Below, piece after piece: positions 1-8,623 of a stretch of 64,000 bases of DNA. The position numbers and the translations under genes were made by a program. The stretch comes from CBDDKS01 sp965230335. Lineage in GTDB: Bacteria > Pseudomonadota > Gammaproteobacteria > Enterobacterales > Kangiellaceae. Under the pieces are notes generated by a model. The model was not told where the DNA came from. It did not search any database and saw only the letters and a list, made by a program, of their open reading frames with translations. The stretch's first letter is position 1. Each line of letters begins with the position of its first letter. Location: assembly GCA_965230335.1 (NCBI GenBank), contig CBDDKS010000006.1:2542001-2606000 (forward strand), read 5' to 3'.

Positions 1-284
1 TGTTTCTTTTTGCCTTGAACCGCTGAATCTTCATGATGCAGCAAAACTTGTTCCCTTAGAGCGCTCAACTCAGGGTTTTCCTTACATATTTTTAGTAGGC
101 TAATAGAAGCTTGTAATTGATTGTAGGTAATGAGGTTATTTTTGCTGCTTTGTTTCCATTCTATAAAACGGGCTCTATCCTCATCGGTACAGTAAGCACT
201 ACGCAGTTTAGCATCCCAATAGGCAGCGGCTTCATGGGGTATGTCCATTGAAAGATCTTCCATTTGTGTAGTGTCTTTATTCAT
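1..284 (-). CDS. FecR-like anti-sigma/sensor protein, N-terminal part (cut by window edge)
   Basis: Reading the minus strand from ATG at 284 gives an open frame of 94 codons that runs off the left edge. It contains a DUF4880-like FecR N-terminus (EAAAYWDAKL near residue 18, then FIEWKQSSKNN and a leucine-rich helix). FecR-type proteins sit in the inner membrane and control a partner ECF sigma factor; that role is family knowledge. The start overlaps the stop of the sigma factor gene by four bases (ATGA), so the two are translationally coupled. The periplasmic part and the target TonB receptor, if any, lie outside the window. Confidence 0.8.
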   Translation of the reverse strand, partial: MNKDTTQMEDLSMDIPHEAAAYWDAKLRSAYCTDEDRARFIEWKQSSKNNLITYNQLQASISLLKICKENPELSALREQVLLHHEDSAVQGKKK

Positions 285-811
285 TTTTCAGGTTTTTTTC
301 TCTTAAGTAATTTTGCGTTAGCACGTGCCATATGTTTTTCTACTGTACTTACTGCTATACCGAGTTGTTTGGCAATTTGTAAATACCTATAGTTTTCAAA
401 GTGATACAACACAAAGACTTGACGAGTGGTATCAGGTAACTGGTAGATGTTTTTAATTAAATGGTCTAGTGCCTCCTTACCTATTAAGACGCGTTCCAGA
501 GTCATATCCTCCTGGTAATGTGAATATTCCTCAAAAGCTTCATGGGATGAACGTTGTCTGACAATATCTCTACGTCCATTATCGGCTAAAACACTGGCGG
601 CTGATTGGAAAATATAGCCTTGGATATGCTCTATTTCGGATAAATCGGAACGTTTTGCCAGCCGTGTAAACACTTCTTGAATCAGATCTTCCGGCTCAAT
701 ATGTGGTGGGACACGTTTTTTAAAATATCGATGTAAAGCGTTGTAATACTCAGTGGACCATTGTGATAGTAAATCACTTTCTTCTGTTTTTTCTATGGCG
801 ACCAACTTCAT
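281..811 (-). CDS. ECF (FecI-type) RNA polymerase sigma factor
   Basis: A 176-residue sigma-70 family protein of ECF type. Region 2 is seen in the first 85 residues (PEDLIQEVFTRLAKR, then a promoter-melting segment), and region 4 carries a helix-turn-helix (YLQIAKQLGIAVSTVEKHMA). The length suits the family. I prefer ATG at 811 over the TTG at 823, because AGGGGAG (824-830) directly abuts the TTG but is about 12 nt from the ATG. It is followed, with a 4-base overlap, by a FecR-like gene, the usual sigma/anti-sigma pair responding to cell-surface signals such as iron-siderophore uptake. The signal here is unknown. Confidence 0.9.
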   Translation of the reverse strand: MKLVAIEKTEESDLLSQWSTEYYNALHRYFKKRVPPHIEPEDLIQEVFTRLAKRSDLSEIEHIQGYIFQSAASVLADNGRRDIVRQRSSHEAFEEYSHYQEDMTLERVLIGKEALDHLIKNIYQLPDTTRQVFVLYHFENYRYLQIAKQLGIAVSTVEKHMARANAKLLKRKKPEK

Positions 812-1171
812 AAATGTATTCAACTCCCCTCTAATTGAATCGTAATGAAAATGCTAGCTTTTTTTGTATCATCATGTTTCGTAATTTAACCCATGTCGCA
901 ATAAAAGTCGATAATAGTTTGACTAAATAGTCTATTTTTATGGGTTATTTGAAGGTTTTTTTGAATTTTATTTGAGCTATAGAGTAAAAATTTAACCTAT
1001 TTGAATAAAATCATCTAAATTCGGGTTAAATCTCTGATTTTTAACAAAATAGAGTATTTTTTAAATATTAGAAAATATAGGGCACGTAACTTTTTGATAT
1101 ACAAAGAAATAGGAGTCTTTCAGCTGAGGTTATTTAAGGAAAACTTCAGGTGAATCAGGCGACTATCTGTT
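812..1171. other. AT-rich intergenic region between bolA and the sigma factor gene
   Basis: About 360 bases with no convincing ORF. It is very AT-rich and should contain the promoter of the minus-strand sigma/anti-sigma pair; I see no single clear -35/-10 pair that I would defend. Near the bolA end (1121-1133) is the string CAGCTGAGGTTA, which matches the arm of the inverted-repeat element at 56945-57150, but no second arm is visible here. Confidence 0.5.
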
Positions 1172-1432
1172 TTAGATAATTTTGATAGAGAGTGCGTGGA
1201 TATCCGTTTGCATAAGATCGCCCAAAGCCTGATAAATCATTTTGTGGCATTGTATAGGGGGCTTGTTGTCGAAAAAGGGAGAGGCAATATGTAGGGTAAA
1301 ATGTCCTTTACCGTCTTTTGCACCAGCATGACCAATATGTTGATGACTGTCATCAATAATCTGAATGTGGGAAGGTGATAAGGCCTTTTCCAATTTGGAT
1401 TGCATCAGTTCGATACGGGCTTCATTTGACAT
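1172..1432 (-). CDS. bolA: BolA family protein
   Basis: 86 residues with the BolA core: an N-terminal helix (ELMQSKLEKALSPSHIQIIDDSHQH), the strand-rich GHFTLHIASPFFDNKPPIQCHKMIYQAL segment, and a C-terminal DIHALSIKII strand. BolA proteins bind monothiol glutaredoxins and [2Fe-2S] clusters and affect envelope and stress responses; this is family knowledge. It is the last gene of a minus-strand run yciB-yciI-bolA, starting 6 bases after yciI stops. It could equally be called YrbA/IbaG by similarity; the genomic company (yciB, yciI) favours BolA proper. Confidence 0.85.
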   Translation of the reverse strand: MSNEARIELMQSKLEKALSPSHIQIIDDSHQHIGHAGAKDGKGHFTLHIASPFFDNKPPIQCHKMIYQALGDLMQTDIHALSIKII

Positions 1433-1438
1433 GATGTA

Positions 1439-1738
1439 TTATGGCAGCACTTTTTTGAAGGGTTTTACGGTAACCTGTGCATAAACACCAGCTTGTATGT
1501 AGGGATCATTATCAGCCCATAGCTGAGCAGCTTCCAATGAATCAAACTCTGCAACAATGAGACTGCCAGTAAAACCGGCGGCGCCAGGATCATGGCTATC
1601 AATGGCAGGATGTGGTCCGGCAATGAGAAGGCGGCCTTCTTCTAAGAGAGCCTTTAATCGAGCAACATGTTGCTCACGTGTTTGTAGTCGGCGTTCAAGA
1701 CTGTTTTCAACATCTTGTGCAATAATGGCATACCACAT
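1439..1738 (-). CDS. yciI: YciI family protein
   Basis: 99 residues with a ferredoxin-like YciI domain. The conserved His of the HVARLKALLEEGRL segment and the acidic residues around DSHDPGAAGFTGSLIVAEFDS match the family's proposed His-Asp active pair. The chemical reaction of YciI proteins is not settled. It lies between yciB and bolA on the same strand with short spacers (47 and 6 bases), an arrangement common in gammaproteobacteria, so an operon is likely. Confidence 0.88.
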   Translation of the reverse strand: MWYAIIAQDVENSLERRLQTREQHVARLKALLEEGRLLIAGPHPAIDSHDPGAAGFTGSLIVAEFDSLEAAQLWADNDPYIQAGVYAQVTVKPFKKVLP

Positions 1739-1785
1739 AGATAAACTCTCTGAATATTATATTGATACGGTAAGAGAAAAAGATT

Positions 1786-2397
1786 CTAGTCTGATAAAGA
1801 CTTTTCTGTAGTATCATCTACTTTTGATGATTGGGCTTCAAGGGCTTCTCTTTTCTCTTTGGGCATATTTTTAAAAATAATGAAAAATGTTGCAATCATT
1901 AAAACCAGTTGAATACCTGTTAAACCCCAGAATTTAAAGTTAACCCAAACACTCTGCTCAAAGTTATAGGCTATCCATAAATTCAGCAAACCGGTGGCCA
2001 GAGTGGTGAAAATCCAGACGATATTGAGTTTTTTCCATAACGTGTCGCTGATACCCATGGATTCACCGGAAATACCTTCAAATAAATCTTTTAACGCTAT
2101 TTTGTTTTGAATAAGCTGTCTAAAAATAAAGAATAATGCAACACCCCATAGGAAAATAGAGACTTTCCACTTGATGAAAGCATCATCTCTTAAGAAGACT
2201 GTCAATCCACCAAAAAGAAGCGCAAGGATAAGTGTGATAACATGCATTCTTTCAAAGCGTTTACTGATAAAATAGTGCCCTAAGGTTTGAACAACACAGG
2301 CAGCCATTAAGACATAGGTGGCCATATAGATGTCATCATAAACCTGATAGATAATAAAAAATCCTAAAACGGGGAAGAAATCCAAAAGAAACTTCAT
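1786..2397 (-). CDS. yciB: YciB (intracellular septation protein A family) inner membrane protein
   Basis: 203 residues, strongly hydrophobic, with about five membrane segments and the family signatures MKFLLDFFPVLGFFIIYQ at the N-terminus and NFKFWGLTGIQLVLMI near residue 160. YciB works in envelope maintenance and cell division in enterobacteria (family knowledge). The C-terminus has a charged tail of about 25 residues (KNMPKEKREALEAQSSKVDD), a little longer than the usual 180-residue form. First gene of the minus-strand yciB-yciI-bolA run, divergent from the PHP gene at 2542. Confidence 0.92.
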   Translation of the reverse strand: MKFLLDFFPVLGFFIIYQVYDDIYMATYVLMAACVVQTLGHYFISKRFERMHVITLILALLFGGLTVFLRDDAFIKWKVSIFLWGVALFFIFRQLIQNKIALKDLFEGISGESMGISDTLWKKLNIVWIFTTLATGLLNLWIAYNFEQSVWVNFKFWGLTGIQLVLMIATFFIIFKNMPKEKREALEAQSSKVDDTTEKSLSD

Positions 2398-2541
2398 AAT
2401 AGACCTTCTTAACGGTTAGTGAATAAGTCATACGATTTTATTGATGATCATACCTGCCTTATGCTTGTAAGACTAGGGTCTGTTTGTAAAATGATGTATC
2501 AACATTTGGTTCCATAGTTAGAGGCACTTGAGAGAATTTCC

Positions 2542-3405
2542 ATGCGGCGTAGTTTGTCAACCAAATCCCATGTATTTGATTTGCATATGCATACTCATTA
2601 CTCTGATGGTGGATTATCACCTTTGGAGCTCATACGTTACGTTTCTGAATGTGGTGTCAAATATGCTGCAATAACGGATCATGATTCAATTACAGGGTGT
2701 AAAGAATTATTTACAGTTATGGAAACAGGAGTGATGGATGATATAGATATTGATTTGATTCCAGGTGTTGAAATCTCCTGTAAAGCCTTAAATCGAGAAA
2801 TTCATGTTGTTGGTCTTCAGGTGTCTCTCAATAGTAATCAATTGAATACATTTTTAGAAAACCAGCAAAAAATACGGCAAGAACGAGTGGAAACTTATGT
2901 TTACAAGTTAAAAGAATTAGGCCTGGATTTAAATACAGACATAGCGCATTTAAAAGCTGAATCTTTAACAAGAGCCCATCTGGCCAGGTTATTGATTGAA
3001 AAAAAAATGGTACCCAATATGGATAAAGCTTTTAAACATTACTTGGGTGCTCGGGGGAAAGTGTATGTTGATATCGAGTGGCCTTCTCTTGAAGAGACTA
3101 TCGCGGTTATCCAGAATGCAGGTGGGGTTGCTGTATTGGCCCATCCATCACGTTACCTTTTATCTAAAAAACAGCTCTCTGAATTATTAGAGTATTTTGC
3201 AGAGTCAGGTGGTCATGCGATTGAACTCAGCTTTCCTAATATACAAGCGTCTGACAGAGATTGGTTGGCCAAAAAAGCCAAAGAATTAGACTTGCTTGCT
3301 TCACAGGGATCAGATTTTCACTTACGGGAACAATCTTGGATTGTGCCGGGACGCTTTCCAGTGTTACCCTCTAGCGTTTTACCGATTTGGACTTTGTGGT
3401 CTTAG
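2542..3405 (+). CDS. PHP-domain phosphoesterase (RNase AM / 3',5'-nucleotidase family, YciV-like)
   Basis: 287 residues with a PHP metal-dependent phosphoesterase domain. Metal ligands are visible: HMHTH at residues 15-19, the ITDHDS motif at 44-49, an acidic ligand in PGVEIS, LAHPSRY near 199, and QGSDFH near the C-terminus. Members next to yciO and trpS in gammaproteobacteria hydrolyse 3',5'-bisphosphonucleotides or trim RNA 5' ends (E. coli YciV/RNase AM). Function is inferred from family and from the conserved neighbourhood. yciO starts 6 bases downstream, so the two are probably cotranscribed. Confidence 0.88.
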   Translation: MRRSLSTKSHVFDLHMHTHYSDGGLSPLELIRYVSECGVKYAAITDHDSITGCKELFTVMETGVMDDIDIDLIPGVEISCKALNREIHVVGLQVSLNSNQLNTFLENQQKIRQERVETYVYKLKELGLDLNTDIAHLKAESLTRAHLARLLIEKKMVPNMDKAFKHYLGARGKVYVDIEWPSLEETIAVIQNAGGVAVLAHPSRYLLSKKQLSELLEYFAESGGHAIELSFPNIQASDRDWLAKKAKELDLLASQGSDFHLREQSWIVPGRFPVLPSSVLPIWTLWS

Positions 3406-3411
3406 TCTCCA

Positions 3412-4038
3412 ATGGCACAGTTTCTTGAAATTCATCCTACGCATCCTCAGCCTCGTTTAATCACCCAGGCAGTTGCTTTATTAAGACAGGGAGGTTTAGC
3501 GGTTTATCCGACTGACTCGGGATATGCCCTCAGTTGTCATATTGGTGATAAACAGGCGCTGGATAGGATTCGCAGAATCAGAAAGTTAGACAAACATCAT
3601 AATTTTACTTTAATTTGTCGGGACTTATCTGAGTTAGCCGTTTATGCGCGTGTCGATAATGCGTCTTTTCGGGTATTAAAAAGTTTTACACCAGGCCCTT
3701 ATACTTTTATTTTAAAAGCAACGGCAGAAGTGCCTCGGCGATTACAACATGACAGGCGTAAAACCATTGGCATCAGGGTGCCTGATAATGTGATTACACA
3801 AGCACTGCTTGAAGCACTGGGTGAACCTTTAATGAGCTCCAGTTTGATTCTTCCCGGGAAAGAACAAGAACAATTAGAACCTATAGAAATCTTTGAGTTA
3901 CTGAAAAAACAAATTGATTTGGTCATTGATGGCGGGTTTTGTGGAACACTGCCGACGAGTGTTGTGGATTTAACGGAGGGTAGCCCACAGGTTTTACGTA
4001 CAGGGGCGGGTGACACCAGTTCTTTTTTATCTTTATAA
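3412..4038 (+). CDS. yciO: YciO, Sua5/YciO/YrdC family protein
   Basis: 208 residues with a YrdC-like fold. The family signature is present: PTDSGYALSCHIGDKQAL near residue 33, RIRRIRKLDKHHNFTLICRDLSEL, then GPYTFILKAT and GIRVPDN. YrdC/Sua5 relatives make threonylcarbamoyl-AMP for tRNA t6A; YciO is a paralogue whose physiological role is less certain. The gene follows the PHP gene with a 6-base spacer and ends 179 bases before the trpS start. Confidence 0.9.
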   Translation: MAQFLEIHPTHPQPRLITQAVALLRQGGLAVYPTDSGYALSCHIGDKQALDRIRRIRKLDKHHNFTLICRDLSELAVYARVDNASFRVLKSFTPGPYTFILKATAEVPRRLQHDRRKTIGIRVPDNVITQALLEALGEPLMSSSLILPGKEQEQLEPIEIFELLKKQIDLVIDGGFCGTLPTSVVDLTEGSPQVLRTGAGDTSSFLSL

Positions 4039-4104
4039 ACAATAAGTTATGTATTTATAATCCTTATATAAAGTTTCTTGCTTCTTGGCTTGCATGAAGC
4101 AGGG

Positions 4105-4197
4105 TATAATAGTGAGTTCAAAAAAACATTGAATGAGATTGCGTAAAACTGTCAACCTATGCTGGTTTATGCCCGAAGAAAATACATCATTCAATGT
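4105..4197 (+). promoter_or_regulatory. trpS leader: candidate -10 box and long-range hairpin
   Basis: A perfect TATAAT stands at 4105-4110; the -35 is weak (TTCTTG at 4082-4087 would give 17-bp spacing). Downstream, ACATTGAATGA (4126-4136) is the exact reverse complement of TCATTCAATGT (4187-4197), so the 5' untranslated RNA of trpS could close an 11-bp stem around a 50-base loop, ending about 28 bases before the start codon. No run of Trp codons or T-box is seen. A regulatory role is inference. Confidence 0.45.
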
Positions 4198-4225
4198 AAA
4201 CACAATTTAAGGGGTTTTGGGTTCG

Positions 4226-5434
4226 GTGGTTATTCAAAAACAGCGGGTTCTTTCGGGAATGCGTCCAACAGGGCGATTACATTTGGGACATTACCACGGT
4301 GTTCTGAAAAATTGGGTAAAACTGCAACATGAGTACGAATGTTTATTTTGTGTCGTTGACTGGCATGCATTAACGACTCATTACGATGACCCATCCATCA
4401 TAGAGCAAAATGTCTGGGACATGGTAATTGACTGGTTGGCGGTCGGCGTAAACCCTGGTTCTGCCACCATGTTTATACAATCAAAAGTCCCTGAGCATGC
4501 AGAGTTACATTTATTGCTTTCCATGATAACGCCGATTGGCTGGTTGGAAAGACAGCCAACCTACAAAGAACAACAAGAAAAGCTCAGTGAAAAAGATTTA
4601 TCAACCTATGGATTTTTGGGCTACCCCTTATTACAAACAGCAGATATTTTAATTTATCGTTCGGGATTGGTACCTGTTGGTGTTGATCAGGTACCCCATG
4701 TTGAATTATCCAGAGAAATTGCCCGACGATTTAATCACATATATGGTAAAGAGCCTGGTTTTGAAGAAAAAGCAGAGGCGGCGGTTAAGAAACTGGGCAA
4801 AAAAAATGCCAAGTTGTATTCATCGTTAAAATCCCGTTATCAGCAAGAAGGTGATGCGGAGGCTTTGGAAACAGCTCGTGCACTGTTAGAAGGTCATGCC
4901 TCTATTTCTTTGGGAGACAAAGAACGTTTATATGGTTATATTGAAGGGGGTGGTCGAGTGATACTGCCTGAACCTCAGGTTATGTTAACACCGGTTTCTA
5001 AAATGATAGGTTTGGATGGGCAAAAAATGTCTAAATCCTATAATAATGTCATCGAATTACGGGAGTCACCCGAATCGGTTGATAAAAAAATTAGAACCAT
5101 GCCCACTGATCCAGCACGCGTTCGTATTACTGATCCGGGAGATCCAGACAATTGTACGACCTGGTCTTTACATAAAATTTATTCATCAGAAGAAGTTCAG
5201 GACTGGGCTTTTAAAGGTTGTAAATCAGCTTCCATGGGGTGTTTGGAGTGTAAACGGCCTTTAATTGACAGCATCAATCAAGAGCTGCAATCCTTCAAAG
5301 AGAATGCTGCAGAATATGAGAATAACCCTGAGCTGGTAAAAAACATTATTAATGAAGGCTGTGAACGAGCCCGGGACTTGGCCCGGGAGACTATGGATGA
5401 TGTGCGTCAGGCCATGGGGCTTATCTATCGATAG
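4226..5434 (+). CDS. trpS: Tryptophanyl-tRNA synthetase (long form)
   Basis: Class I aminoacyl-tRNA synthetase that attaches Trp to tRNA-Trp. The HIGH-type motif appears as HLGH (residues 19-22) and KMSKS at 267-271. About 402 residues, against about 334 for E. coli TrpRS; the extra length is a lysine- and glutamate-rich insertion (near residues 175-235) in the middle, a form known in other gammaproteobacteria such as pseudomonads. An upstream TTG (4217) is too close to the AAGGGG ribosome site (4209-4214); GTG at 4226 is better spaced and leaves a protein beginning just before the conserved RVLSGMRPTGRLHLGH. Confidence 0.95.
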   Translation: MVIQKQRVLSGMRPTGRLHLGHYHGVLKNWVKLQHEYECLFCVVDWHALTTHYDDPSIIEQNVWDMVIDWLAVGVNPGSATMFIQSKVPEHAELHLLLSMITPIGWLERQPTYKEQQEKLSEKDLSTYGFLGYPLLQTADILIYRSGLVPVGVDQVPHVELSREIARRFNHIYGKEPGFEEKAEAAVKKLGKKNAKLYSSLKSRYQQEGDAEALETARALLEGHASISLGDKERLYGYIEGGGRVILPEPQVMLTPVSKMIGLDGQKMSKSYNNVIELRESPESVDKKIRTMPTDPARVRITDPGDPDNCTTWSLHKIYSSEEVQDWAFKGCKSASMGCLECKRPLIDSINQELQSFKENAAEYENNPELVKNIINEGCERARDLARETMDDVRQAMGLIYR

Positions 5435-5536
5435 TCTCAAACTATCGTTAGCACAAACGTTAGCACAAAGTCATGACGGGTTATCATGTCGAGCGATCAT
5501 GTTGTTAAAGAATCAATCAAGAGATGAAATGATTTT

Positions 5537-6517
5537 ATGATGCAAGAAGAAACGGTTCATCCTGAGACCAATGAATCATCCGACACTTCTGTAAAAGTCA
5601 GTGAGTTGATGGTGGATGATACGTCTTTGTTAGACGATACGGTGCAAAAAGACGATGTAGCTCTCGATAATCATCCAGTAGATAATCATCAGGAAACCAA
5701 AGAGGTTTCACAAAACAATGATGTGGATGTTTCTCAAAAAGAGGCAGAATCATTTGCAGTGTTTAATGGGGAACCTATTAAAGACTTACCAAAAGATTTA
5801 TATATTCCACCCAATGCACTGGAAGTGTTTTTAGAAGCCTTTGAAGGACCTTTGGATTTATTATTATATTTAATACGTCGCCAAAATATGGATATAGTTG
5901 ATATTCCTATTGCTGAAATTACAGAGCAGTATATGGAATACGTAGAATTAATGAAAAACTTAAATCTGGAATTGGCTGCAGAATATTTGGTGATGGCTGC
6001 TGTTTTATGTGAAATAAAAAGTCGGGTGTTATTGCCTGTGCCAAAAGTTGATGAAGAGGATGAAGGCGATCCAAGAGCCGATCTGATTCGTCGCTTGCAG
6101 GAATATGAACGCTTTAAAAAGGCAGCAGAAGATATTGATGAGTTACCTAAAGTGGGAAGAGACACTTTTATCAGCTCTGCGGAAATACCAGAACTGGATG
6201 TGACGAAACCACAGCCTGAAGTTGATTTAAAAGAAATTTTATTGGCATTCAAAGATATTTTGCGGAGAGCAGAAATGTTTTCTCATCATCATATCCAAAG
6301 AGAGCCTTTGTCTGTTCGTGAAAAAATGACACATGTTCTTGCGGTTATTTCTGCAGAATCTTTTACGGATTTTGTCACTTTATTTACCGTAGAAGAAGGC
6401 AGGATGGGTGTGGTGGTTACATTTTTGGCTGTGATGGAATTATCCAAGGAGTTAATGGTTGAGTTTATTCAAGCTGATCCATTTGGCCCCATACATGTCA
6501 GAGCACGAATTCATTAA
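5537..6517 (+). CDS. scpA: Segregation and condensation protein A with acidic N-terminal extension
   Basis: The ScpA kleisin core begins near residue 97 (FLEAFEGPLDLLLYLIRRQ) and continues with DIPIAEITEQYMEYVE, the LEYLVMAA helix, and the C-terminal winged-helix. ScpA bridges SMC ATPase heads together with ScpB in chromosome compaction (family knowledge). The first ~95 residues are an unusual low-complexity acidic stretch rich in Asp, Glu, Asn and Ser, which should be disordered. Total 326 residues is longer than typical (about 250-290). scpB follows after 45 bases. Confidence 0.93.
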   Translation: MMQEETVHPETNESSDTSVKVSELMVDDTSLLDDTVQKDDVALDNHPVDNHQETKEVSQNNDVDVSQKEAESFAVFNGEPIKDLPKDLYIPPNALEVFLEAFEGPLDLLLYLIRRQNMDIVDIPIAEITEQYMEYVELMKNLNLELAAEYLVMAAVLCEIKSRVLLPVPKVDEEDEGDPRADLIRRLQEYERFKKAAEDIDELPKVGRDTFISSAEIPELDVTKPQPEVDLKEILLAFKDILRRAEMFSHHHIQREPLSVREKMTHVLAVISAESFTDFVTLFTVEEGRMGVVVTFLAVMELSKELMVEFIQADPFGPIHVRARIH

Positions 6518-6562
6518 ATATTCATTAAAAATAAAAAAGTAGACGCGTGGTAAAAAAAATCT

Positions 6563-7510
6563 ATGACTGAACAAGAGCAAACGCCTGAGCAACTGAAAAA
6601 AATTATAGAAGCAGTGATTCTCTCTTATGGAAAAGCTTTGTCTGTTACACAAATAAAACATGTTTTTCCTGAAGAAAGCCAACCATCAGAGACTCAAATT
6701 CGGGATGCTATTACATTGATTCAGCAGGATTATCAGGACAGAAGTGTTGAATTAAAAGAAGTTGCTTCGGGGTTTCGTTTTCAGGCAAAACAGGATTATG
6801 CAGAATGGATTGCTCGATTATGGGAGGAAAAGCCTGTCCGCTATTCAAGGGCACTTTTGGAAACTCTGGCTTTAGTGGCTTATCGACAACCGATTACACG
6901 TGCTGAAATTGAAGAGGTCAGGGGCGTTGCTGTCAGTTCCTCGATTATTAAAACCTTACTTGAACGTGAGTGGATAAGAGTGGTTGGTCATAAAGACGCA
7001 CCAGGAAAACCGGCATTATATGCAACGACCAAAACCTTTTTGGATTATTTTAATCTAAAAAACTTAAGTGATTTGCCAAGTCTTGCAGAGTTACGTGATT
7101 TTGATCAGATTAATTCGGAATTAAATCTGAGTGAAACATCACTGTCTGAATTGAATGATAACGAAAAAGTGGATGAAGCCAGTGCATTACTGTCAAATGA
7201 TACAGATACTGATTTGGAACAAAGTGATGAAGATGATCATGTTGTTCATTTAGACAGTGTTGCTCACTCAGACAGTGACGTTGATTTAGACAGTGATGAG
7301 GTTGAAACAGTCGATAACAGTGATTTTGAAGAAGCTGTTTATGAAACAGTGGATACTCAGGATGAAGAAAGTTCACATGAGCTTATTGAAGATGAGTTTA
7401 TTGAAAATGAACCTATCCAAAATGAGAACATACAAAATAAGGAAGTGACTTTGGATGAACATCTGTCATCGGATGTTGATTCATTAGAATCAGAAATGAT
7501 GGATGGATAG
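6563..7510 (+). CDS. scpB: Segregation and condensation protein B with long acidic C-terminal tail
   Basis: Residues 1-185 match ScpB: two winged-helix domains including KKIIEAVILSYGKALSV, the VRYSRALLETLALVAYRQP motif and RAEIEEVRGVAVSSSII. ScpB dimers hold the SMC-ScpA complex. Residues 190-315 form a repetitive acidic tail full of Asp, Glu and Ser, absent from short ScpB versions, so the protein is 315 instead of about 190-200 residues. rluB follows with 14 bases between stop and its ATG; scpA-scpB-rluB is a classic gammaproteobacterial order. Confidence 0.93.
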   Translation: MTEQEQTPEQLKKIIEAVILSYGKALSVTQIKHVFPEESQPSETQIRDAITLIQQDYQDRSVELKEVASGFRFQAKQDYAEWIARLWEEKPVRYSRALLETLALVAYRQPITRAEIEEVRGVAVSSSIIKTLLEREWIRVVGHKDAPGKPALYATTKTFLDYFNLKNLSDLPSLAELRDFDQINSELNLSETSLSELNDNEKVDEASALLSNDTDTDLEQSDEDDHVVHLDSVAHSDSDVDLDSDEVETVDNSDFEEAVYETVDTQDEESSHELIEDEFIENEPIQNENIQNKEVTLDEHLSSDVDSLESEMMDG

Positions 7511-7524
7511 CCTGGTTGTCATCT

Positions 7525-8370
7525 ATGTCTGAAAAAGTACAAAAATTATTAGCCAAAGCAGGTTTGGGATCACGCAGAGAAATGGAAGCCATGATTGAAG
7601 CTGGGCGTGTCAGTGTCAATGGTGAAAAAGTAACCTTGGGTGCCAGAGCAACAGCCAATGATAAGATACGTTATGATGGCCGCTTAATTCATATTCCCAA
7701 AGAGGAGAGCTTTGCCCGTCGGGTACTGGTGTACCACAAGAATGTTGGTGAAGTGTGTACAAGAAAAGATCCAGAAGGGCGGGCAACGGTTTTTGATAAT
7801 TTGCCCTCGGCAGGAAAAGGACGTTGGATTGCCGTGGGTCGTTTGGATCTGAATACCAGTGGTTTATTATTATTTACTAATGATGGAGAGTTAGCCAATC
7901 GTTTGATGCATCCCAGTTATGAGTTTGAAAGAGAATATGCCGTCAGAGTGAGAGGTGAAGTGTCAAAGGAGAGTTTGGAACAACTGCGACAAGGTGTACA
8001 GCTGGATGATGGTTCAGCACGATTTGAACGTGTGACTTTTTCTGGTGGAGAGGGAAGCAATCAATGGTATCATGCGACGTTAAAGGAAGGTAAAAATCGT
8101 GAAGTCCGTCGCTTATGGGAGGCAGTGGGTTGTGTGGTATCTCGCCTTATTCGTATACGCTATGGCATGATTACCCTGAGTTCACGTATCAAACGGGGAA
8201 GATGGCTTGAGCTTGAAGCCGATGACTTAAAAAAACTAGAAAAGCTGGTTGACTTAAAACCCTCCCCTAAAGTTGGTTTGTCTCAACGTGGGACAGACTA
8301 TCACCGGCAAAAGCGTCAGCGGTTACAAGCCAAACGCCCCAAAAGGTTAAGCCCTCGTCGAAAAAATTAA
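7525..8370 (+). CDS. rluB: 23S rRNA pseudouridine(2605) synthase RluB
   Basis: 281 residues from ATG at 7525 (an upstream TTG at 7516 is possible, but RluB proteins start MSEK). An S4 RNA-binding domain (KLLAKAGLGSRREMEAMIEAG) is followed by the RsuA/RluB pseudouridine synthase core with the catalytic Asp in GRLDLNTSG (D108). The lysine/arginine-rich C-terminal tail is typical of RluB. It modifies U2605 in the large ribosomal RNA near the peptidyl-transferase centre. A dispersed repeat copy follows the stop by 12 bases. Confidence 0.92.
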   Translation: MSEKVQKLLAKAGLGSRREMEAMIEAGRVSVNGEKVTLGARATANDKIRYDGRLIHIPKEESFARRVLVYHKNVGEVCTRKDPEGRATVFDNLPSAGKGRWIAVGRLDLNTSGLLLFTNDGELANRLMHPSYEFEREYAVRVRGEVSKESLEQLRQGVQLDDGSARFERVTFSGGEGSNQWYHATLKEGKNREVRRLWEAVGCVVSRLIRIRYGMITLSSRIKRGRWLELEADDLKKLEKLVDLKPSPKVGLSQRGTDYHRQKRQRLQAKRPKRLSPRRKN

Positions 8371-8382
8371 TATGAAAAACCT

Positions 8383-8406
8383 TAGGGGCTGTTTATCTTT
8401 TATAGG
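8383..8406 (-). repeat. Dispersed short repeat, copy 1
   Basis: Reverse-orientation copy of the element whose core reads TAAAAGATAAACAGCCCCTA, here followed by AGGTTAAACCTG. It sits 12 bases after rluB. This is a GCCCC-type copy. Other copies are at 16605, 21943, 23397-23445, 25434, 28705, 45911, 52217, 54145, 58198 and 58685. Confidence 0.75.
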
Positions 8407-8623
8407 TTAAACCTGTTGCCATTGTTATAAAAAGATACATCCTTGGCAATGATCATAATTTTTTAAAAGATATTGGTTACAAACAAGACTTCAAATCTTG
8501 CATAATATACAATCTTAAATTATTTTAAGTGATCTAACCCTTTATGGGTATGTCCATGTCTCTCCAAGTAGCATGGGTGTCTACATTAAATCGAAAGTGA
8601 GTGAAATTGAAAGTGAGTGTTCA

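Noticed and set aside
3699..4016. 105-codon minus-strand ORF opposite yciO
   Set aside because: Shadow of the conserved yciO frame; no motif.
4039..4225. T-box or Trp attenuator upstream of trpS
   Set aside because: No T-box sequence (NNUGGNACC type), no Trp codon run, and T-boxes are not usual in gammaproteobacteria.
5734..6252. 172-codon minus-strand ORF opposite scpA
   Set aside because: It is antisense to the conserved scpA frame; composition is Ser/Ile-rich shadow coding and there is no ribosome site or family motif.
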